From positions 1-53,442 of the forward strand of contig VGAE01000009.1 in the NCBI GenBank assembly GCA_016870975.1: 53,442 nucleotides of DNA, written 5' to 3'. Below, in pieces: positions 26,902-35,735 of the stretch. The notes below the pieces were generated by a model, which was not told the DNA's origin, did no database searches, and saw only the letters and a list, made by a program, of their open reading frames with translations. Numbering within the stretch: position 1 is the stretch's first letter; the number at the start of each line of letters is the position of its first letter. The DNA is from Actinomycetota bacterium. GTDB taxonomy: Bacteria; Actinomycetota; Actinomycetes; Nanopelagicales; Nanopelagicaceae. A program made the translations under genes and the position numbers.

Positions 26902-28221
26902 ATGGAATTGACTGCGGCGCTACAAGCGGAATTAGAAGCAGATGTAATTGAAATTTGCCGAGATCTGATAAGAATTCCTAGCGTCAATTATGGAGACGGC
27001 CGTGGTGATGAAGCCGAAGTATCGCGCTACGTTCAAAGAAAATTACAAGAGGTTAGAATTTCGGCAGAGATATTTGAAAGTGCACCAAACCGTTGCAATG
27101 TAATAGCTAATATCCCCGGAAGCGATAGATCTCTACCGGGTTTGGTTATGAATGGCCATCTTGATGTTGTACCAGCCAGCGTTGAAGATTGGACGGTCGA
27201 CCCATTTTCAGCTGATGTTAGAGATGGCTGTATCTGGGGACGTGGTGCAGTAGATATGAAGGATATGGATGCCATGATGCTCGGCATTTTTAGACTCTGG
27301 GCTCGACACAACTTCCAGCCCAAACGCTCCATTGTTTTGGCCTTCTTCGCCGATGAAGAAGCAGGAGGTATTTTTGGTTCGCGTTGGATGGTAGAGAACC
27401 ATCCTGAAATTTTCAGCAGATGTTCTGAAGCCGTCTCCGAGGTAGGAGGCTTTTCCGTAACTCTGCAAAATTCCAAACGGGTTTACCCCATTGAAACTTC
27501 ACAGAAGGGGATTGAATGGCTCAATCTAACTGCTAAGGGTGTTGCGGGCCATGGTTCTCTATTAAACGAAAAAAACGCAGTTACTAGAATTTCAAAAGCG
27601 GTAACTGATATTGGTGAATATAGATGGCCCCAGCGTTTAACACGCACCAACAAGAAGCTCTTCCAGAAAATATCCGAGATTACCGGCATTCCATATAACG
27701 AAGAGAATCTACAGCCCTTACTTGATCAACTCGGACCTGCCGCAAAGATGATTGGTGCAACCCTTAGAAATACCGCGAACCCAACAATGCTTAGTGCCGG
27801 ATATAAAGCGAATGTAATTCCACAGACAGCAAGTGCAGTAATCGACGGTAGAACAGTTCCAGGATTTGAGTCGGAGCTAATATTTACTTTAAAAGAAATT
27901 ATCGCAGAAGATATTGAGATTAATGCAATCGTTTCAGATATTCCATTGGAAGCGGAATTTGAGGTCGATTTGGTGGATAAGATGAAAGCTGCGTTGTACG
28001 CCGAAGATCCTGAGGGAATAGCTGTTCCTTATGTGTTAAGCGGGGGAACCGACAATAAGGCTCTCGCAAGATTGGGAATAAAGGGCTACGGATTTAGTCC
28101 GCTGAAATTGCCAAGTGAAATTGACTTTACGGCGCTCTTTCACGGTGTCGACGAAAGAATTCCGATTGAGTCACTTAAGTTCGGCGCCAGAACTCTCTAT
28201 AAATTTTTAATTCAAATTTGA
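26902..28221 (+). CDS. M20 family metallopeptidase
   Basis: 439 residues. It has the di-zinc hydrolase layout: HLDVV with His86 and Asp88, GAVDMKD with bridging Asp119, and DEEAGG with catalytic Glu152 and metal Glu153. A dimerisation lid domain lies between about 200 and 320. It resembles the actinobacterial M20 dipeptidase group sometimes called DapE2 (Rv2141c by memory). The substrate is unknown; a true succinyl-diaminopimelate role is not supported. It ends one base before the convergent aldo/keto reductase. Confidence 0.88.
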   Translation: MELTAALQAELEADVIEICRDLIRIPSVNYGDGRGDEAEVSRYVQRKLQEVRISAEIFESAPNRCNVIANIPGSDRSLPGLVMNGHLDVVPASVEDWTVDPFSADVRDGCIWGRGAVDMKDMDAMMLGIFRLWARHNFQPKRSIVLAFFADEEAGGIFGSRWMVENHPEIFSRCSEAVSEVGGFSVTLQNSKRVYPIETSQKGIEWLNLTAKGVAGHGSLLNEKNAVTRISKAVTDIGEYRWPQRLTRTNKKLFQKISEITGIPYNEENLQPLLDQLGPAAKMIGATLRNTANPTMLSAGYKANVIPQTASAVIDGRTVPGFESELIFTLKEIIAEDIEINAIVSDIPLEAEFEVDLVDKMKAALYAEDPEGIAVPYVLSGGTDNKALARLGIKGYGFSPLKLPSEIDFTALFHGVDERIPIESLKFGARTLYKFLIQI

Positions 28222-29175
28222 TTACTCAGTGGGTGCTGTCACTTCGTCTAGAGCCTCTCGAACCGGGGCTGGTAATACAATCGATTCACTAGTGAGGATT
28301 CCCTTTAATTGCGCCCCAGTTCTCGCCCCAATTAGAGCCGCGCTGACACCTGGAAGATCCCGAACCCAAGCAATTGAAATCTCTATTGGAGATAACCCGA
28401 GGCCATCTGCTGCAACTAAGACTGCTTCCACAATCTGTGCCGATCTCTCGGATAGATAAGGCTCAATAAAGCTTGAGAAATGGGGACTAGCTCCGCGTGA
28501 GTCCGATGGCATTCCACCTCGATATTTCCCAGTCAAAACTCCTCTACCAAGAGGAGACCAAGCAAAAAAACCAAAGCCCAACGCTTTGGCAGCGGCGAGA
28601 ACTTCGTGCTCACACCTTCGATTAAGTAAAGAGAGCTCATTCTGAGTTGAACTAATTGGAGCCTTTCCGAACAAGGGATTTTGCAAAGTTACGGCTCGAG
28701 AAGTCTGCCAACCTGAAAAATTTGTCACACCGACATACCTGGCCTTTCCGCTAGATACTGCGCTATCTAGGGCGCTTAGGGTCTCCTCCAGAGGAACATC
28801 TTCATCCCACGCGCTGACCTGCCAAATATCGAGGTAATCCATTTCGAGCCTGGTCAGTGTGCGATCTAATTCTGAGAGAAGTGCCTTACGCGAGTTATCA
28901 ATCTTGCGCTCACCTCCTCGAATAGAGATGCCAGCTTTCGATGCGATTACGAGATCATCTCTTTTCGCCATCGCCTCGATTAAGCCACCAAGAACTCTTT
29001 CACTATCACCATCGCCATAAATTGCAGCTGTATCAATGAAATTTCCACCTGCATCAAGAAAGAGTCGAAGTTGGTCTGCCGCCTCTTGTTCATCGGTATC
29101 CCGACCCCATGTCATAGTTCCAAGGCCAAGTCGCGAAACATGTAGGCCACTGGCGCCGACTGGTCTCTTCTCCAC
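28222..29175 (-). CDS. aldo/keto reductase with altered catalytic tetrad
   Basis: 317 residues from GTG 29175 (MEKRPVGASGLHVSRLGLGT), chosen because TAATGT lies seven bases upstream and the family begins there; the frame is open to TTG 29205. The TIM-barrel tetrad is Asp48, Tyr53, Lys80, but the fourth position, normally His in WQVHAWD, is Ser121 (WQVSAWD, codon AGC). The NADPH-binding tail is present. Reduced activity or a different role is possible. It is divergent from the PGM gene. Confidence 0.85.
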   Translation of the reverse strand: MEKRPVGASGLHVSRLGLGTMTWGRDTDEQEAADQLRLFLDAGGNFIDTAAIYGDGDSERVLGGLIEAMAKRDDLVIASKAGISIRGGERKIDNSRKALLSELDRTLTRLEMDYLDIWQVSAWDEDVPLEETLSALDSAVSSGKARYVGVTNFSGWQTSRAVTLQNPLFGKAPISSTQNELSLLNRRCEHEVLAAAKALGFGFFAWSPLGRGVLTGKYRGGMPSDSRGASPHFSSFIEPYLSERSAQIVEAVLVAADGLGLSPIEISIAWVRDLPGVSAALIGARTGAQLKGILTSESIVLPAPVREALDEVTAPTE

Positions 29176-29182
29176 ATCTATG

Positions 29183-29188
29183 ACATTA
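29183..29188 (-). promoter_or_regulatory. leaderless -10 box of the aldo/keto reductase
   Basis: TAATGT on the minus strand, seven bases before GTG 29175. Confidence 0.5.
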
Positions 29189-29221
29189 GCAACAAGAACT
29201 CTCAAAGAGTGGGACGGTCGC

Positions 29222-29227
29222 TACCCT
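29222..29227 (+). promoter_or_regulatory. leaderless -10 box of the PGM-DUF3090-SCO1664 unit
   Basis: TACCCT, six bases, then GTG 29234. Confidence 0.55.
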
Positions 29228-29233
29228 TCTGCT

Positions 29234-29899
29234 GTGACGCTCATCTATCTGCTTCGGCATGCTGAATCTGTAGCGAATGAAAAAGGGATTTTAGCGGGGC
29301 GAAGTGATGTGGGGTTATCTAAGCGTGGGAAATTGCAAGCTCTGGCGATCGCAAAATCGTTGAAAGAACTGAAATTGGATGGTATTTCAGTAAGTCCAAT
29401 TAAGCGCTGTCACGAAACAGTCTCACCATATCTTACTTCCAGTTCCGGTAAAAATGTCCCTGTCGAAGTAAATAATGATTTTCAGGAAATGGATTATGGA
29501 ACGTGGAGTGGGCGAAAGCTGAAAGTACTTTCACTCAAGAGAGATTGGCGGAAAATCCAGAATACCCCTGATAAATTCACGTTCCCGTATGGCGAGAGTT
29601 TTTCAGAAGCTTGGGATCGAGTTTCTCAGGGGCTACGCAATTTAGCTGAGCGCTTTTCCGGATCGAAAGTCTTGGTGGTTTCGCATGGCGACATTATCAA
29701 GATGGCTCTAGCACAAACGCTTGGCACAGAACTTAAGCAGTTTCAAAGAATTCACGTTGAGCCAGCAAGCCTAAGTGCGATTGAGCTTAGCAAGAAGCGC
29801 ATCGTCTTATTCACAAATCGAACTGTAGTAAGCGGCACAGATCGTAATCACCGCTTAAAGCGAAATCGGAAATTCATCCTTGGAGGTGGCGGTTCATGA
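29234..29899 (+). CDS. histidine phosphatase (phosphoglycerate-mutase-like)
   Basis: 221 residues from GTG 29234 (MTLIYLLRHAES). The open frame reaches back to 29036 inside the reductase, which is rejected. Phospho-acceptor His9 is in LRHAES (RHA in place of RHG), and second His151 is in SHGD. YGTWSG is conserved. Known mycobacterial relatives in this position (Rv2135c by memory) are acid phosphatases of uncertain substrate. It overlaps the DUF3090 gene by 4 bases. Confidence 0.88.
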   Translation: MTLIYLLRHAESVANEKGILAGRSDVGLSKRGKLQALAIAKSLKELKLDGISVSPIKRCHETVSPYLTSSSGKNVPVEVNNDFQEMDYGTWSGRKLKVLSLKRDWRKIQNTPDKFTFPYGESFSEAWDRVSQGLRNLAERFSGSKVLVVSHGDIIKMALAQTLGTELKQFQRIHVEPASLSAIELSKKRIVLFTNRTVVSGTDRNHRLKRNRKFILGGGGS

Positions 29900-30393
29900 A
29901 TCGTTTTCTCGGTGAGATTGAACTCTTACTGGTGGGGACTGTTGGTGTTCCCGGTGAAAGAGAATTCTTCTTGCAGATTCGAAAGAATGGCACGCTCTCG
30001 CTTGCGCTCGAGAAGAGTCAAGCCGCATCTCTTGCTGAGAAGATAATTCAAATCGCTCGTGAAATTGGTTTTGCAGTGAAAAGAGAGAAGATAGATATTC
30101 CTAACTTGGAGATGCCGATTGAGCCTGAATTTGTAGTTGGAGTGATCTCCATAACCTGGCTACCAAGTGAATCAAGATTGCGCATTGAGATAAATGCTGC
30201 CGAGGAAGAGCGAAATGAAGAAGTTGCTACTAGCATCAGCTTTGAATATGAGATGAGTAAAGCCGTTACGTTTGCACAATGTGCATTAAGTATCGTTGCG
30301 GCTGGCCGTCAACCTTGTATTTTCTGCGGCGGACCAATCAATGTCGATGGTCATCTCTGCCCTAGAGCAAATGGTTATCGCAGGCAAATATGA
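29896..30393 (+). CDS. DUF3090 family protein
   Basis: 165 residues. The C-terminal zinc ribbon CIFCGGPINVDGHLC followed by PRANGYRR is diagnostic of the actinobacterial DUF3090 family. The N-terminal RFLGEIELLLVGTVGVPGE is also conserved. The function is unknown. GGAGGTGG lies before the ATG, which overlaps the PGM stop; the next gene overlaps again by 4 bases, so the three are one unit. Confidence 0.9.
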   Translation: MNRFLGEIELLLVGTVGVPGEREFFLQIRKNGTLSLALEKSQAASLAEKIIQIAREIGFAVKREKIDIPNLEMPIEPEFVVGVISITWLPSESRLRIEINAAEEERNEEVATSISFEYEMSKAVTFAQCALSIVAAGRQPCIFCGGPINVDGHLCPRANGYRRQI

Positions 30394-31091
30394 ATACCAA
30401 GTATCTAGACTTGATCGAAACAGGAACGATTGAGATTGAAGGTAGATTAGTAGATGCCTCAAATGCGACTCTTTATGGCAGGATTTTCTCTTCAGAGGGT
30501 TCTCTCTCAGTTGTTTACAAACCGATAGCAGGCGAACGTCCGCTTTGGGATTTTCCAGACGGAAATCTAGCCTCTCGAGAAGTGGCCGCTTACCGAATAA
30601 GTGAGAGTAGATTTGATCTAGTTCCTATAACAGTTCTTCGCGATGGGCCCTTTGGAGTTGGAGCGGTTCAGTTATGGGTTGATACTCCCGTGGACTTTGA
30701 TCCAGTTTCCTTTGGGGCATCCTTAAATCCCGATCTGCGGAAGCTAGCGCTCTTTGATGTAGTTATAAATAACACAGATCGAAAATTTGGTCATATTCTG
30801 CTCAACGAGAATGGGGAACTCTTCGGTTGCGATCACGGCGTCTCCCTGCATAAGGAGTGGAAATTACGAACCGTGCTCTGGCAATTTTCCGGGAGTGAAC
30901 TAACCCCTGACGAAATTAGGCTTTTAGAGAGCACCGAAAGAGCGATTTCCAATGGCACATTAAGGCTTGATGATCTGATTCAAAGCTTCGAAATAGATGC
31001 GTTATCGGATCGTTTAAATCAACTCTTAATTAATAAGACTTTTCCTCAGCCGGATCAGGAATGGCCTGCGGTTCCATGGCCTCCAGTCTGA
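30390..31091 (+). CDS. SCO1664-family kinase-like protein
   Basis: 233 residues. The sequence has features of a HipA/PI-kinase-like fold: VVYKPIAGE with the ATP lysine, ASREVAAYRIS, the catalytic-loop-like DVVINNTDRKFGHIL, and a metal-loop-like GCDHGVSLH. Proteins of this family sit between DUF3090 and mshC in Actinobacteria. The substrate is unknown. A functional pair with the phosphatase upstream is inference. Confidence 0.85.
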   Translation: MNTKYLDLIETGTIEIEGRLVDASNATLYGRIFSSEGSLSVVYKPIAGERPLWDFPDGNLASREVAAYRISESRFDLVPITVLRDGPFGVGAVQLWVDTPVDFDPVSFGASLNPDLRKLALFDVVINNTDRKFGHILLNENGELFGCDHGVSLHKEWKLRTVLWQFSGSELTPDEIRLLESTERAISNGTLRLDDLIQSFEIDALSDRLNQLLINKTFPQPDQEWPAVPWPPV

Positions 31092-31103
31092 TAGATGGGT
31101 AAG

Positions 31104-31109
31104 TACGCT
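31104..31109 (+). promoter_or_regulatory. leaderless -10 box of mshC
   Basis: TACGCT, six bases, then ATG 31116; it argues for that start over ATG 31095. Confidence 0.5.
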
Positions 31110-31115
31110 TCCTTC

Positions 31116-32336
31116 ATGGAGAGTTGGACCAGGCCATATTTACCACCAGCTAAATCGAAGTTTGTCACACTCAAACTCCGAGATAGCTATTCAGGAGAGT
31201 TGGTGGATGTTACTGGTGGCGGAATCTACCTCTGCGGAATTACTCCCTATGACGCTACGCATCTGGGACACGCTGCAACCTATTTATCTTTCGATTTAAT
31301 TTCTAGATATTTAATGGCGTCTGGTAGCGAAATACGGCGCACCCAAAATGTTACCGACATCGATGACCCCCTTTTGGAGCGCGCAAATCGCGACGGGGTG
31401 CCGTGGAAAGAACTCGCTGAAGGTCAGATTCAGCTTTATCGAGATGACATGACAGCGTTACGAGTAATTCCTCCAGATAACTTTCTTAGCGTTTTCGAGA
31501 ATATGAAGTTGATCATTTCCTACATCGAGAAATTGGTTTCTACAGGTAAGACTTATGTGATCGAAGGTGATATCTATCTAGATCTATCACTTATTGAGGG
31601 AGCGCTAGAAAATCTGCCTATTCCCTTAAGTGAAGCCATTCAGATCTTCAAGGAGAGAGGTGGTGATCCAGAGCGAGTTGGCAAGCGCCACCCTCTCGAT
31701 ACTCTGGTTTGGATGAAACAGAGAGTAGATGAACCTGGCTGGGAGAGCTCATTTGGCAAGGGAAGACCTGGTTGGCATATTGAGTGCGTCGCCTTGGCTC
31801 TCTCTTCACTAGATAACGGCTCGAAGTTCGCTTTAGGGATTCAAGGTGGAGGCAGTGATTTGAAATTTCCTCATCACTACATGACCGCAGTTCAAGCACA
31901 AGTGATTACTAGACGTCCATTTAGTTCCGTTTATGTGCATACCGGAATGATTGGATTAAACGGTGAGAAAATGAGTAAAAGCCGCGGGAATTTGATCTTT
32001 GTCTCGAGACTTCTAAATGATGGCATCGACCCGGACGTCATAAGAATTGCGCTAATACAGCGCCATTATTCAGAGGACACGATTTGGACAGATGCGACAT
32101 TACAGAGCGCACAAATATTTCAAGGTCGGTTACGCAATAACCTAGCGAGAGAAGAGGTTGCAGCAACCGATCCGATCATTGCCAATGTTGTTCTCGCGCT
32201 GGCAAATAACTTAGATACGCCACAAGTTTTCGCTCTCTTAGAGTCATGGTGCGAGAAAACTGAGAGAGGAGAAATTGGTGGAAATGCTGGCGAATTGTCT
32301 AGAGCTTTGGATTTGTTGCTTGGTTTAGCGTTTTAG
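31116..32336 (+). CDS. mshC: cysteine:glucosaminylinositol ligase (mycothiol synthesis)
   Basis: 406 residues from ATG 31116 (MESWTRPYLP), which matches the MQSW start of mycobacterial MshC and has a leaderless box; ATG 31095 would add seven residues. It is related to cysteinyl-tRNA synthetase: zinc-site YLCGITPYDATHLGHA, WHIECVA, and the loop EKMSKSRGNL. It joins cysteine to GlcN-Ins and so implies mycothiol, an actinobacterial thiol. It is convergent with the PAC2 gene. Confidence 0.95.
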   Translation: MESWTRPYLPPAKSKFVTLKLRDSYSGELVDVTGGGIYLCGITPYDATHLGHAATYLSFDLISRYLMASGSEIRRTQNVTDIDDPLLERANRDGVPWKELAEGQIQLYRDDMTALRVIPPDNFLSVFENMKLIISYIEKLVSTGKTYVIEGDIYLDLSLIEGALENLPIPLSEAIQIFKERGGDPERVGKRHPLDTLVWMKQRVDEPGWESSFGKGRPGWHIECVALALSSLDNGSKFALGIQGGGSDLKFPHHYMTAVQAQVITRRPFSSVYVHTGMIGLNGEKMSKSRGNLIFVSRLLNDGIDPDVIRIALIQRHYSEDTIWTDATLQSAQIFQGRLRNNLAREEVAATDPIIANVVLALANNLDTPQVFALLESWCEKTERGEIGGNAGELSRALDLLLGLAF

Positions 32337-32342
32337 TTACGA

Positions 32343-33182
32343 TTAAATATTATCTCGAAGGAAGCGCTCTACCTCTCGAGCGATGGAATCTCCGGTAGCT
32401 AATGGAAGCTCCGCGTCATCTTTAGATTTTTCTAACTCTTTGACATATTCACCAACTTCGGCATCGTCCGAAGCCAACTTATCTACCTGGGATTCCCAGG
32501 CTGTGGAACGTTCAGCAAGATCTCCGTGCGGAATTTGAATGGCTAGAAAATCCTCCAAGGAGTTGATCAACGCTAAGGTCGATTTAGGGCATGGCGGAGT
32601 CGAAACATAGTGTGGAACTGAGGCCCAGAGAGAAACCGCATCAATATCTCGTCGAAATGCGGCATCTTGTAATACACCGATGATTCCTGTTGGGCCTTCA
32701 TATCGAGAGACTTCAACGCCAAGTCGCTTAGCTACATCAGGATGAGCGCCGCTACCGGTGACCACGATAGGCCTTGTATGCGGCACATCCGCGAGAAGCG
32801 AACCGAGTGCAATCGACATTCCTACTTCATAAACATCGGCCAAATCCAAAAGCTCTCGAGTGAAACTGCGCCATCTCATGGAAGGCTCTATACCTTTCAC
32901 GACTAAAAAATCATTAGGTAATTGAGGGGCAGAAACTTCAAAGATAACCGTGTTCGGCCAGACAATTTCCCTCACAACTTTTGCATCTAAGGAAATTGAA
33001 GGTCTATTAACCTGAAAATCGTAATACTCTTCTGCATCCATCGTTGCCAATTTATGGTGTGACCACGAGGCAAGCAGGTGGTCTAAAGCTGCTGTTGCGG
33101 CTTCGCCCGCATCAGTCCAACCTGAAAAAGCTGAGATCATGATCGGTTCACGCAGCGAGAATCGGCTGTCGAAAAGATGCAC
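32343..33182 (-). CDS. PAC2 family protein
   Basis: 279 residues from GTG 33182, with a leaderless box upstream. FSGWTDAGEAATAALDHLL at the N-terminus and YEGPTGIIGVLQDAA mark the PAC2 (proteasome-assembly-chaperone-like) family of Actinobacteria (Rv2125 by memory). The function in bacteria is unresolved. It is kept here although the proteasome cluster is not at its usual place. A charged C-terminal tail (about 235-279) follows. Confidence 0.88.
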   Translation of the reverse strand: MHLFDSRFSLREPIMISAFSGWTDAGEAATAALDHLLASWSHHKLATMDAEEYYDFQVNRPSISLDAKVVREIVWPNTVIFEVSAPQLPNDFLVVKGIEPSMRWRSFTRELLDLADVYEVGMSIALGSLLADVPHTRPIVVTGSGAHPDVAKRLGVEVSRYEGPTGIIGVLQDAAFRRDIDAVSLWASVPHYVSTPPCPKSTLALINSLEDFLAIQIPHGDLAERSTAWESQVDKLASDDAEVGEYVKELEKSKDDAELPLATGDSIAREVERFLRDNI

Positions 33183-33188
33183 AACGTA

Positions 33189-33194
33189 ACCTTA
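33189..33194 (-). promoter_or_regulatory. leaderless -10 box of the PAC2 gene
   Basis: TAAGGT on the minus strand, six bases before GTG 33182. Confidence 0.6.
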
Positions 33195-33197
33195 CGA

Positions 33198-33203
33198 TAA
33201 ACT
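33198..33203 (+). promoter_or_regulatory. leaderless -10 box of truncated metH
   Basis: TAAACT, seven bases, then ATG 33211; only three bases away from the divergent PAC2 box. Confidence 0.5.
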
Positions 33204-33210
33204 CCGAACA

Positions 33211-33729
33211 ATGGCCGAATCAAATAACTCATTTCGTGAGGCCCTAAAGACTCGTACCCTGGTCGCTGATGGCGCGGTGAGCACCATGATTCAAGCCGCA
33301 TCACCAAGCCTTGAGGATTTCCAAGGGCATGAAGGTTGCAATGAGAGTTTCAATGCAACCCGACCTGACATAATCGCAGATATCCATCGGGCCTACCTTG
33401 ATGCAGGCGTCGATGCCATCGAAACTAACACTTTTGGCGCAAATGTCGGCAATCTTGGTAAATATGGAATTGTTGAGGGAACCTATGAGTTTGCTCGAGC
33501 GGGCCCTGAAATTGCGAGAAAGGCAGTTAGTGAATATGCCGCACTAAAATGGGTGCTAGGTTCGCTAGGTGCGGGAACCAAACTTCCAACTTTTGGACAT
33601 ACAACTATTAGAGAACTAACGGAGTCCTATCGATTTGCAGCGTCCGAATCAATCGATGGCAGAGTCGATGCCCTTTTGATTGAAACTACCCAAGACCTAT
33701 TGCAAGCAAAGTATTTCAATGCTCTTTAG
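33211..33729 (+). pseudogene. metH: truncated cobalamin-dependent methionine synthase, N-terminal fragment
   Basis: 172 residues that match only the first part of the MetH homocysteine-binding barrel: LVADGAVSTMIQAA, CNESFNATRPDII, IETNTFGAN, and LIETTQDLLQAK. Full MetH is near 1150-1250 residues. The fragment stops right after QDLLQAK with YFNAL and TAG; the zinc-binding cysteines and the folate, cobalamin and activation domains are missing. The promoter box and reading frame are clean. It overlaps the HAD gene by 11 bases, so it may persist as a translated leader for HAD. Confidence 0.88.
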
Positions 33730-34399
33730 TTCACCTACTGAAGTAAAGAGAGTTTTCCAAACAGTGCTATGGGATATGGATGGAACGCTAATAGACAGTG
33801 AGCCAATTTGGCAGGAAGAAGAGCTGGAGTTGGCACGGATAAATTCCATTCCTTGGAGTGAAAGCGATTCCCAAAACTGTATCGGAGGTCCGATAAGTCG
33901 GGTTGATTCTTATATGAGAGGGAGGGCTCCCGGAAGATTCACCGAAGGCGAATTGTCTAATCTACTAATTTCTCGGATTGCCCATCGACTATCGCAAGGG
34001 GTTCAATTTGCACCAGGGGCTCACCACCTAATTCGAGAGATGATTTCGGAAAATGTTAAGTTAGGTCTAGTAACCGCCAGCGCTCGAGTTATTGTTGAAG
34101 CGGCGCTCCCAAGTATCGGCGATATTTTTCATACCGTCATTAGCGCCGATGATGTGCCGATTGCAAAACCAGATCCCACTGGATATTTGAACGCTGCACG
34201 AAATCTTTTTACTCCAATTGAGGAATGTTTAATCATTGAAGATTCGCCAAATGGCATGAGAGCAGCGATCGCCAGTGGTGCTTGGATCCTGGGCTTGAAG
34301 CATGGCAAAGAACTTCCTGAGTCCCCCCGAGCGCGCTATCTTGATTCTTTAGACGGAGTAACCTTCGACCGTATTTGCAATCTTTTCATAGAGAAATAG
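33719..34399 (+). CDS. HAD-superfamily hydrolase, subfamily IA (phosphoglucomutase-like)
   Basis: 226 residues from ATG 33719; an earlier ATG at 33680 lies in the metH fragment and lacks homology. The nucleophile motif is WDMDGTLIDSEP, then TASAR, lysine in AKPDPTGY, and EDSPNGMRAA. A HAD gene next to metH is common in Actinobacteria. The substrate is not predictable. Its translation probably depends on the metH fragment. Confidence 0.88.
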   Translation: MLFSSPTEVKRVFQTVLWDMDGTLIDSEPIWQEEELELARINSIPWSESDSQNCIGGPISRVDSYMRGRAPGRFTEGELSNLLISRIAHRLSQGVQFAPGAHHLIREMISENVKLGLVTASARVIVEAALPSIGDIFHTVISADDVPIAKPDPTGYLNAARNLFTPIEECLIIEDSPNGMRAAIASGAWILGLKHGKELPESPRARYLDSLDGVTFDRICNLFIEK

Positions 34400-34409
34400 G
34401 CCTGAGATA

Positions 34410-35276
34410 GTGAGTAACACGCCACGGTTCAAAGTAGGTGATCGCGTCCAGCTGACCGATGAAAAAGGCAAGCCCTACTCTTTTTACTTGATGGCCGACG
34501 CCCAGTGGCATTCGCATAAGGGATGGATCGACCATAACGCAATCATCGGGTTATTCGAAGGTAGTGTCGTACTTTCTAGCAATGGCACCAAGTATCAGGT
34601 AATGAGACAACTGCTTAATGATTTCATATTGTCCATGCCTAGAGGCGCCACCATTGTTTATCCAAAAGATAGCGCGTTAATTGTTGGATATGCAGATATC
34701 TTTCCCGGAGCGAAGGTTCTCGAAGCGGGAGCAGGGAGCGGGGCCCTTTCCATCTCTCTTCTTAGAGCCATTGGGCGAGAGGGGAAACTGGTATCAGTAG
34801 AAGCGCGAAGCGAATTTCTTGATGTGGCTCGCGACAATGTCGCTAAATATTTCGGAAATTCCCCAGAGAATTGGGAGACTCATTTATCTCAAGTTCAGGA
34901 CATCGAAGTTGAGGGTGATTTTGACCGTGTCATATATGACATGTTGGCGCCCTGGGATGCACTAACTATCGCAGCGAAGGCGCTAAAGCCAGGCGGTGTC
35001 ATTTGTTGCTATGTAGCTACAACCACGCAATTATCTAGAACAGCGGAGGCCATCAAGGAGTCAGGTCAATTTTCCGAACCAGAGAGTTTTGAATCCTTAA
35101 TTAGATATTGGCATCACGAAGGATTGGCGGTAAGGCCACAACATAGTATGAACGCGCACACCGGTTTCTTGCTCATATCTCGAAAAATGGCAGAGCCACC
35201 GATTAAAAGAAAGCGACGCCCAGCCAAGGGCGCTTACTCGTTATTGCAAGGAGACGAGGTCAACAACGAAGATTAA
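34410..35276 (+). CDS. trmI: tRNA (adenine-58-N1)-methyltransferase
   Basis: 288 residues from GTG 34410. An N-terminal small beta domain precedes a Rossmann methyltransferase with VLEAGAGSGALSISLLRAIG and the TrmI-family HSHKGWIDHN and GYADIFPGAKV. It methylates A58 in the T-loop of tRNA. In Actinobacteria this gene usually precedes the arc-dop-pup-prcBA cluster, absent here. It is convergent with the FKBP gene, overlapping by 36 bases. Confidence 0.93.
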   Translation: MSNTPRFKVGDRVQLTDEKGKPYSFYLMADAQWHSHKGWIDHNAIIGLFEGSVVLSSNGTKYQVMRQLLNDFILSMPRGATIVYPKDSALIVGYADIFPGAKVLEAGAGSGALSISLLRAIGREGKLVSVEARSEFLDVARDNVAKYFGNSPENWETHLSQVQDIEVEGDFDRVIYDMLAPWDALTIAAKALKPGGVICCYVATTTQLSRTAEAIKESGQFSEPESFESLIRYWHHEGLAVRPQHSMNAHTGFLLISRKMAEPPIKRKRRPAKGAYSLLQGDEVNNED

Positions 35277-35729
35277 GGTCTCATTTGGGCCAGAACCAAT
35301 ATCTTGTGCCCCATAACCCTTCTCTGGAGGAATGATTAAGAGACGGCGACCTCCCTCTTGCATTCCAGGTATTCCTTCTTTCCAACCTTGAATCAAGCCA
35401 CTCAATTCCGAGGTGAATGGAGCGGAGCCCCAAGAACTTTGAAGAACTTCTCCATTTGACCAAGCCATCAACGTGTAGTGCACTGTCACCACTGAGTCGC
35501 TAGCTGCGCTCTTGCCATTGCCAACAATCACATCTTGCACGACCAAATTTGTTGGCGGATCTCCTACGGGCTTGGAAATAGCAGGTGCATCGCCGGAGTT
35601 ACTGCTCACTGTGGGATATCCCGAATTCGCTGCTTCAGGGGATTGGGCGGGAGCGCCACCATCCGTGGTACATCCAGCAAGAAGCAACGTAACGACGGGA
35701 AGAAGGGCCAGAAGCTTTATCGGTTTCAC
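35241..35729 (-). CDS. FKBP-type peptidyl-prolyl isomerase, lipoprotein
   Basis: 162 residues from GTG 35729. A lipoprotein signal ends in the lipobox LAGC, with Cys20 likely lipidated. A Ser/Pro/Ala-rich linker precedes the FKBP domain (about 65-162): TVHYTLMAWSNGEVLQSS, GLIQGWKEGIPGMQEGG and RRLLIIPPEKGYG. It would fold proteins outside the membrane; Lnt is encoded further on. It has its own leaderless box and overlaps trmI. Confidence 0.93.
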   Translation of the reverse strand: MKPIKLLALLPVVTLLLAGCTTDGGAPAQSPEAANSGYPTVSSNSGDAPAISKPVGDPPTNLVVQDVIVGNGKSAASDSVVTVHYTLMAWSNGEVLQSSWGSAPFTSELSGLIQGWKEGIPGMQEGGRRLLIIPPEKGYGAQDIGSGPNETLIFVVDLVSLQ

Positions 35730-35735
35730 ATGGGC

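Noticed and set aside
30390-31091. HipA-type toxin
   Set aside because: The kinase-like motifs resemble HipA, but there is no HipB partner and the context and sequence fit the SCO1664 family.
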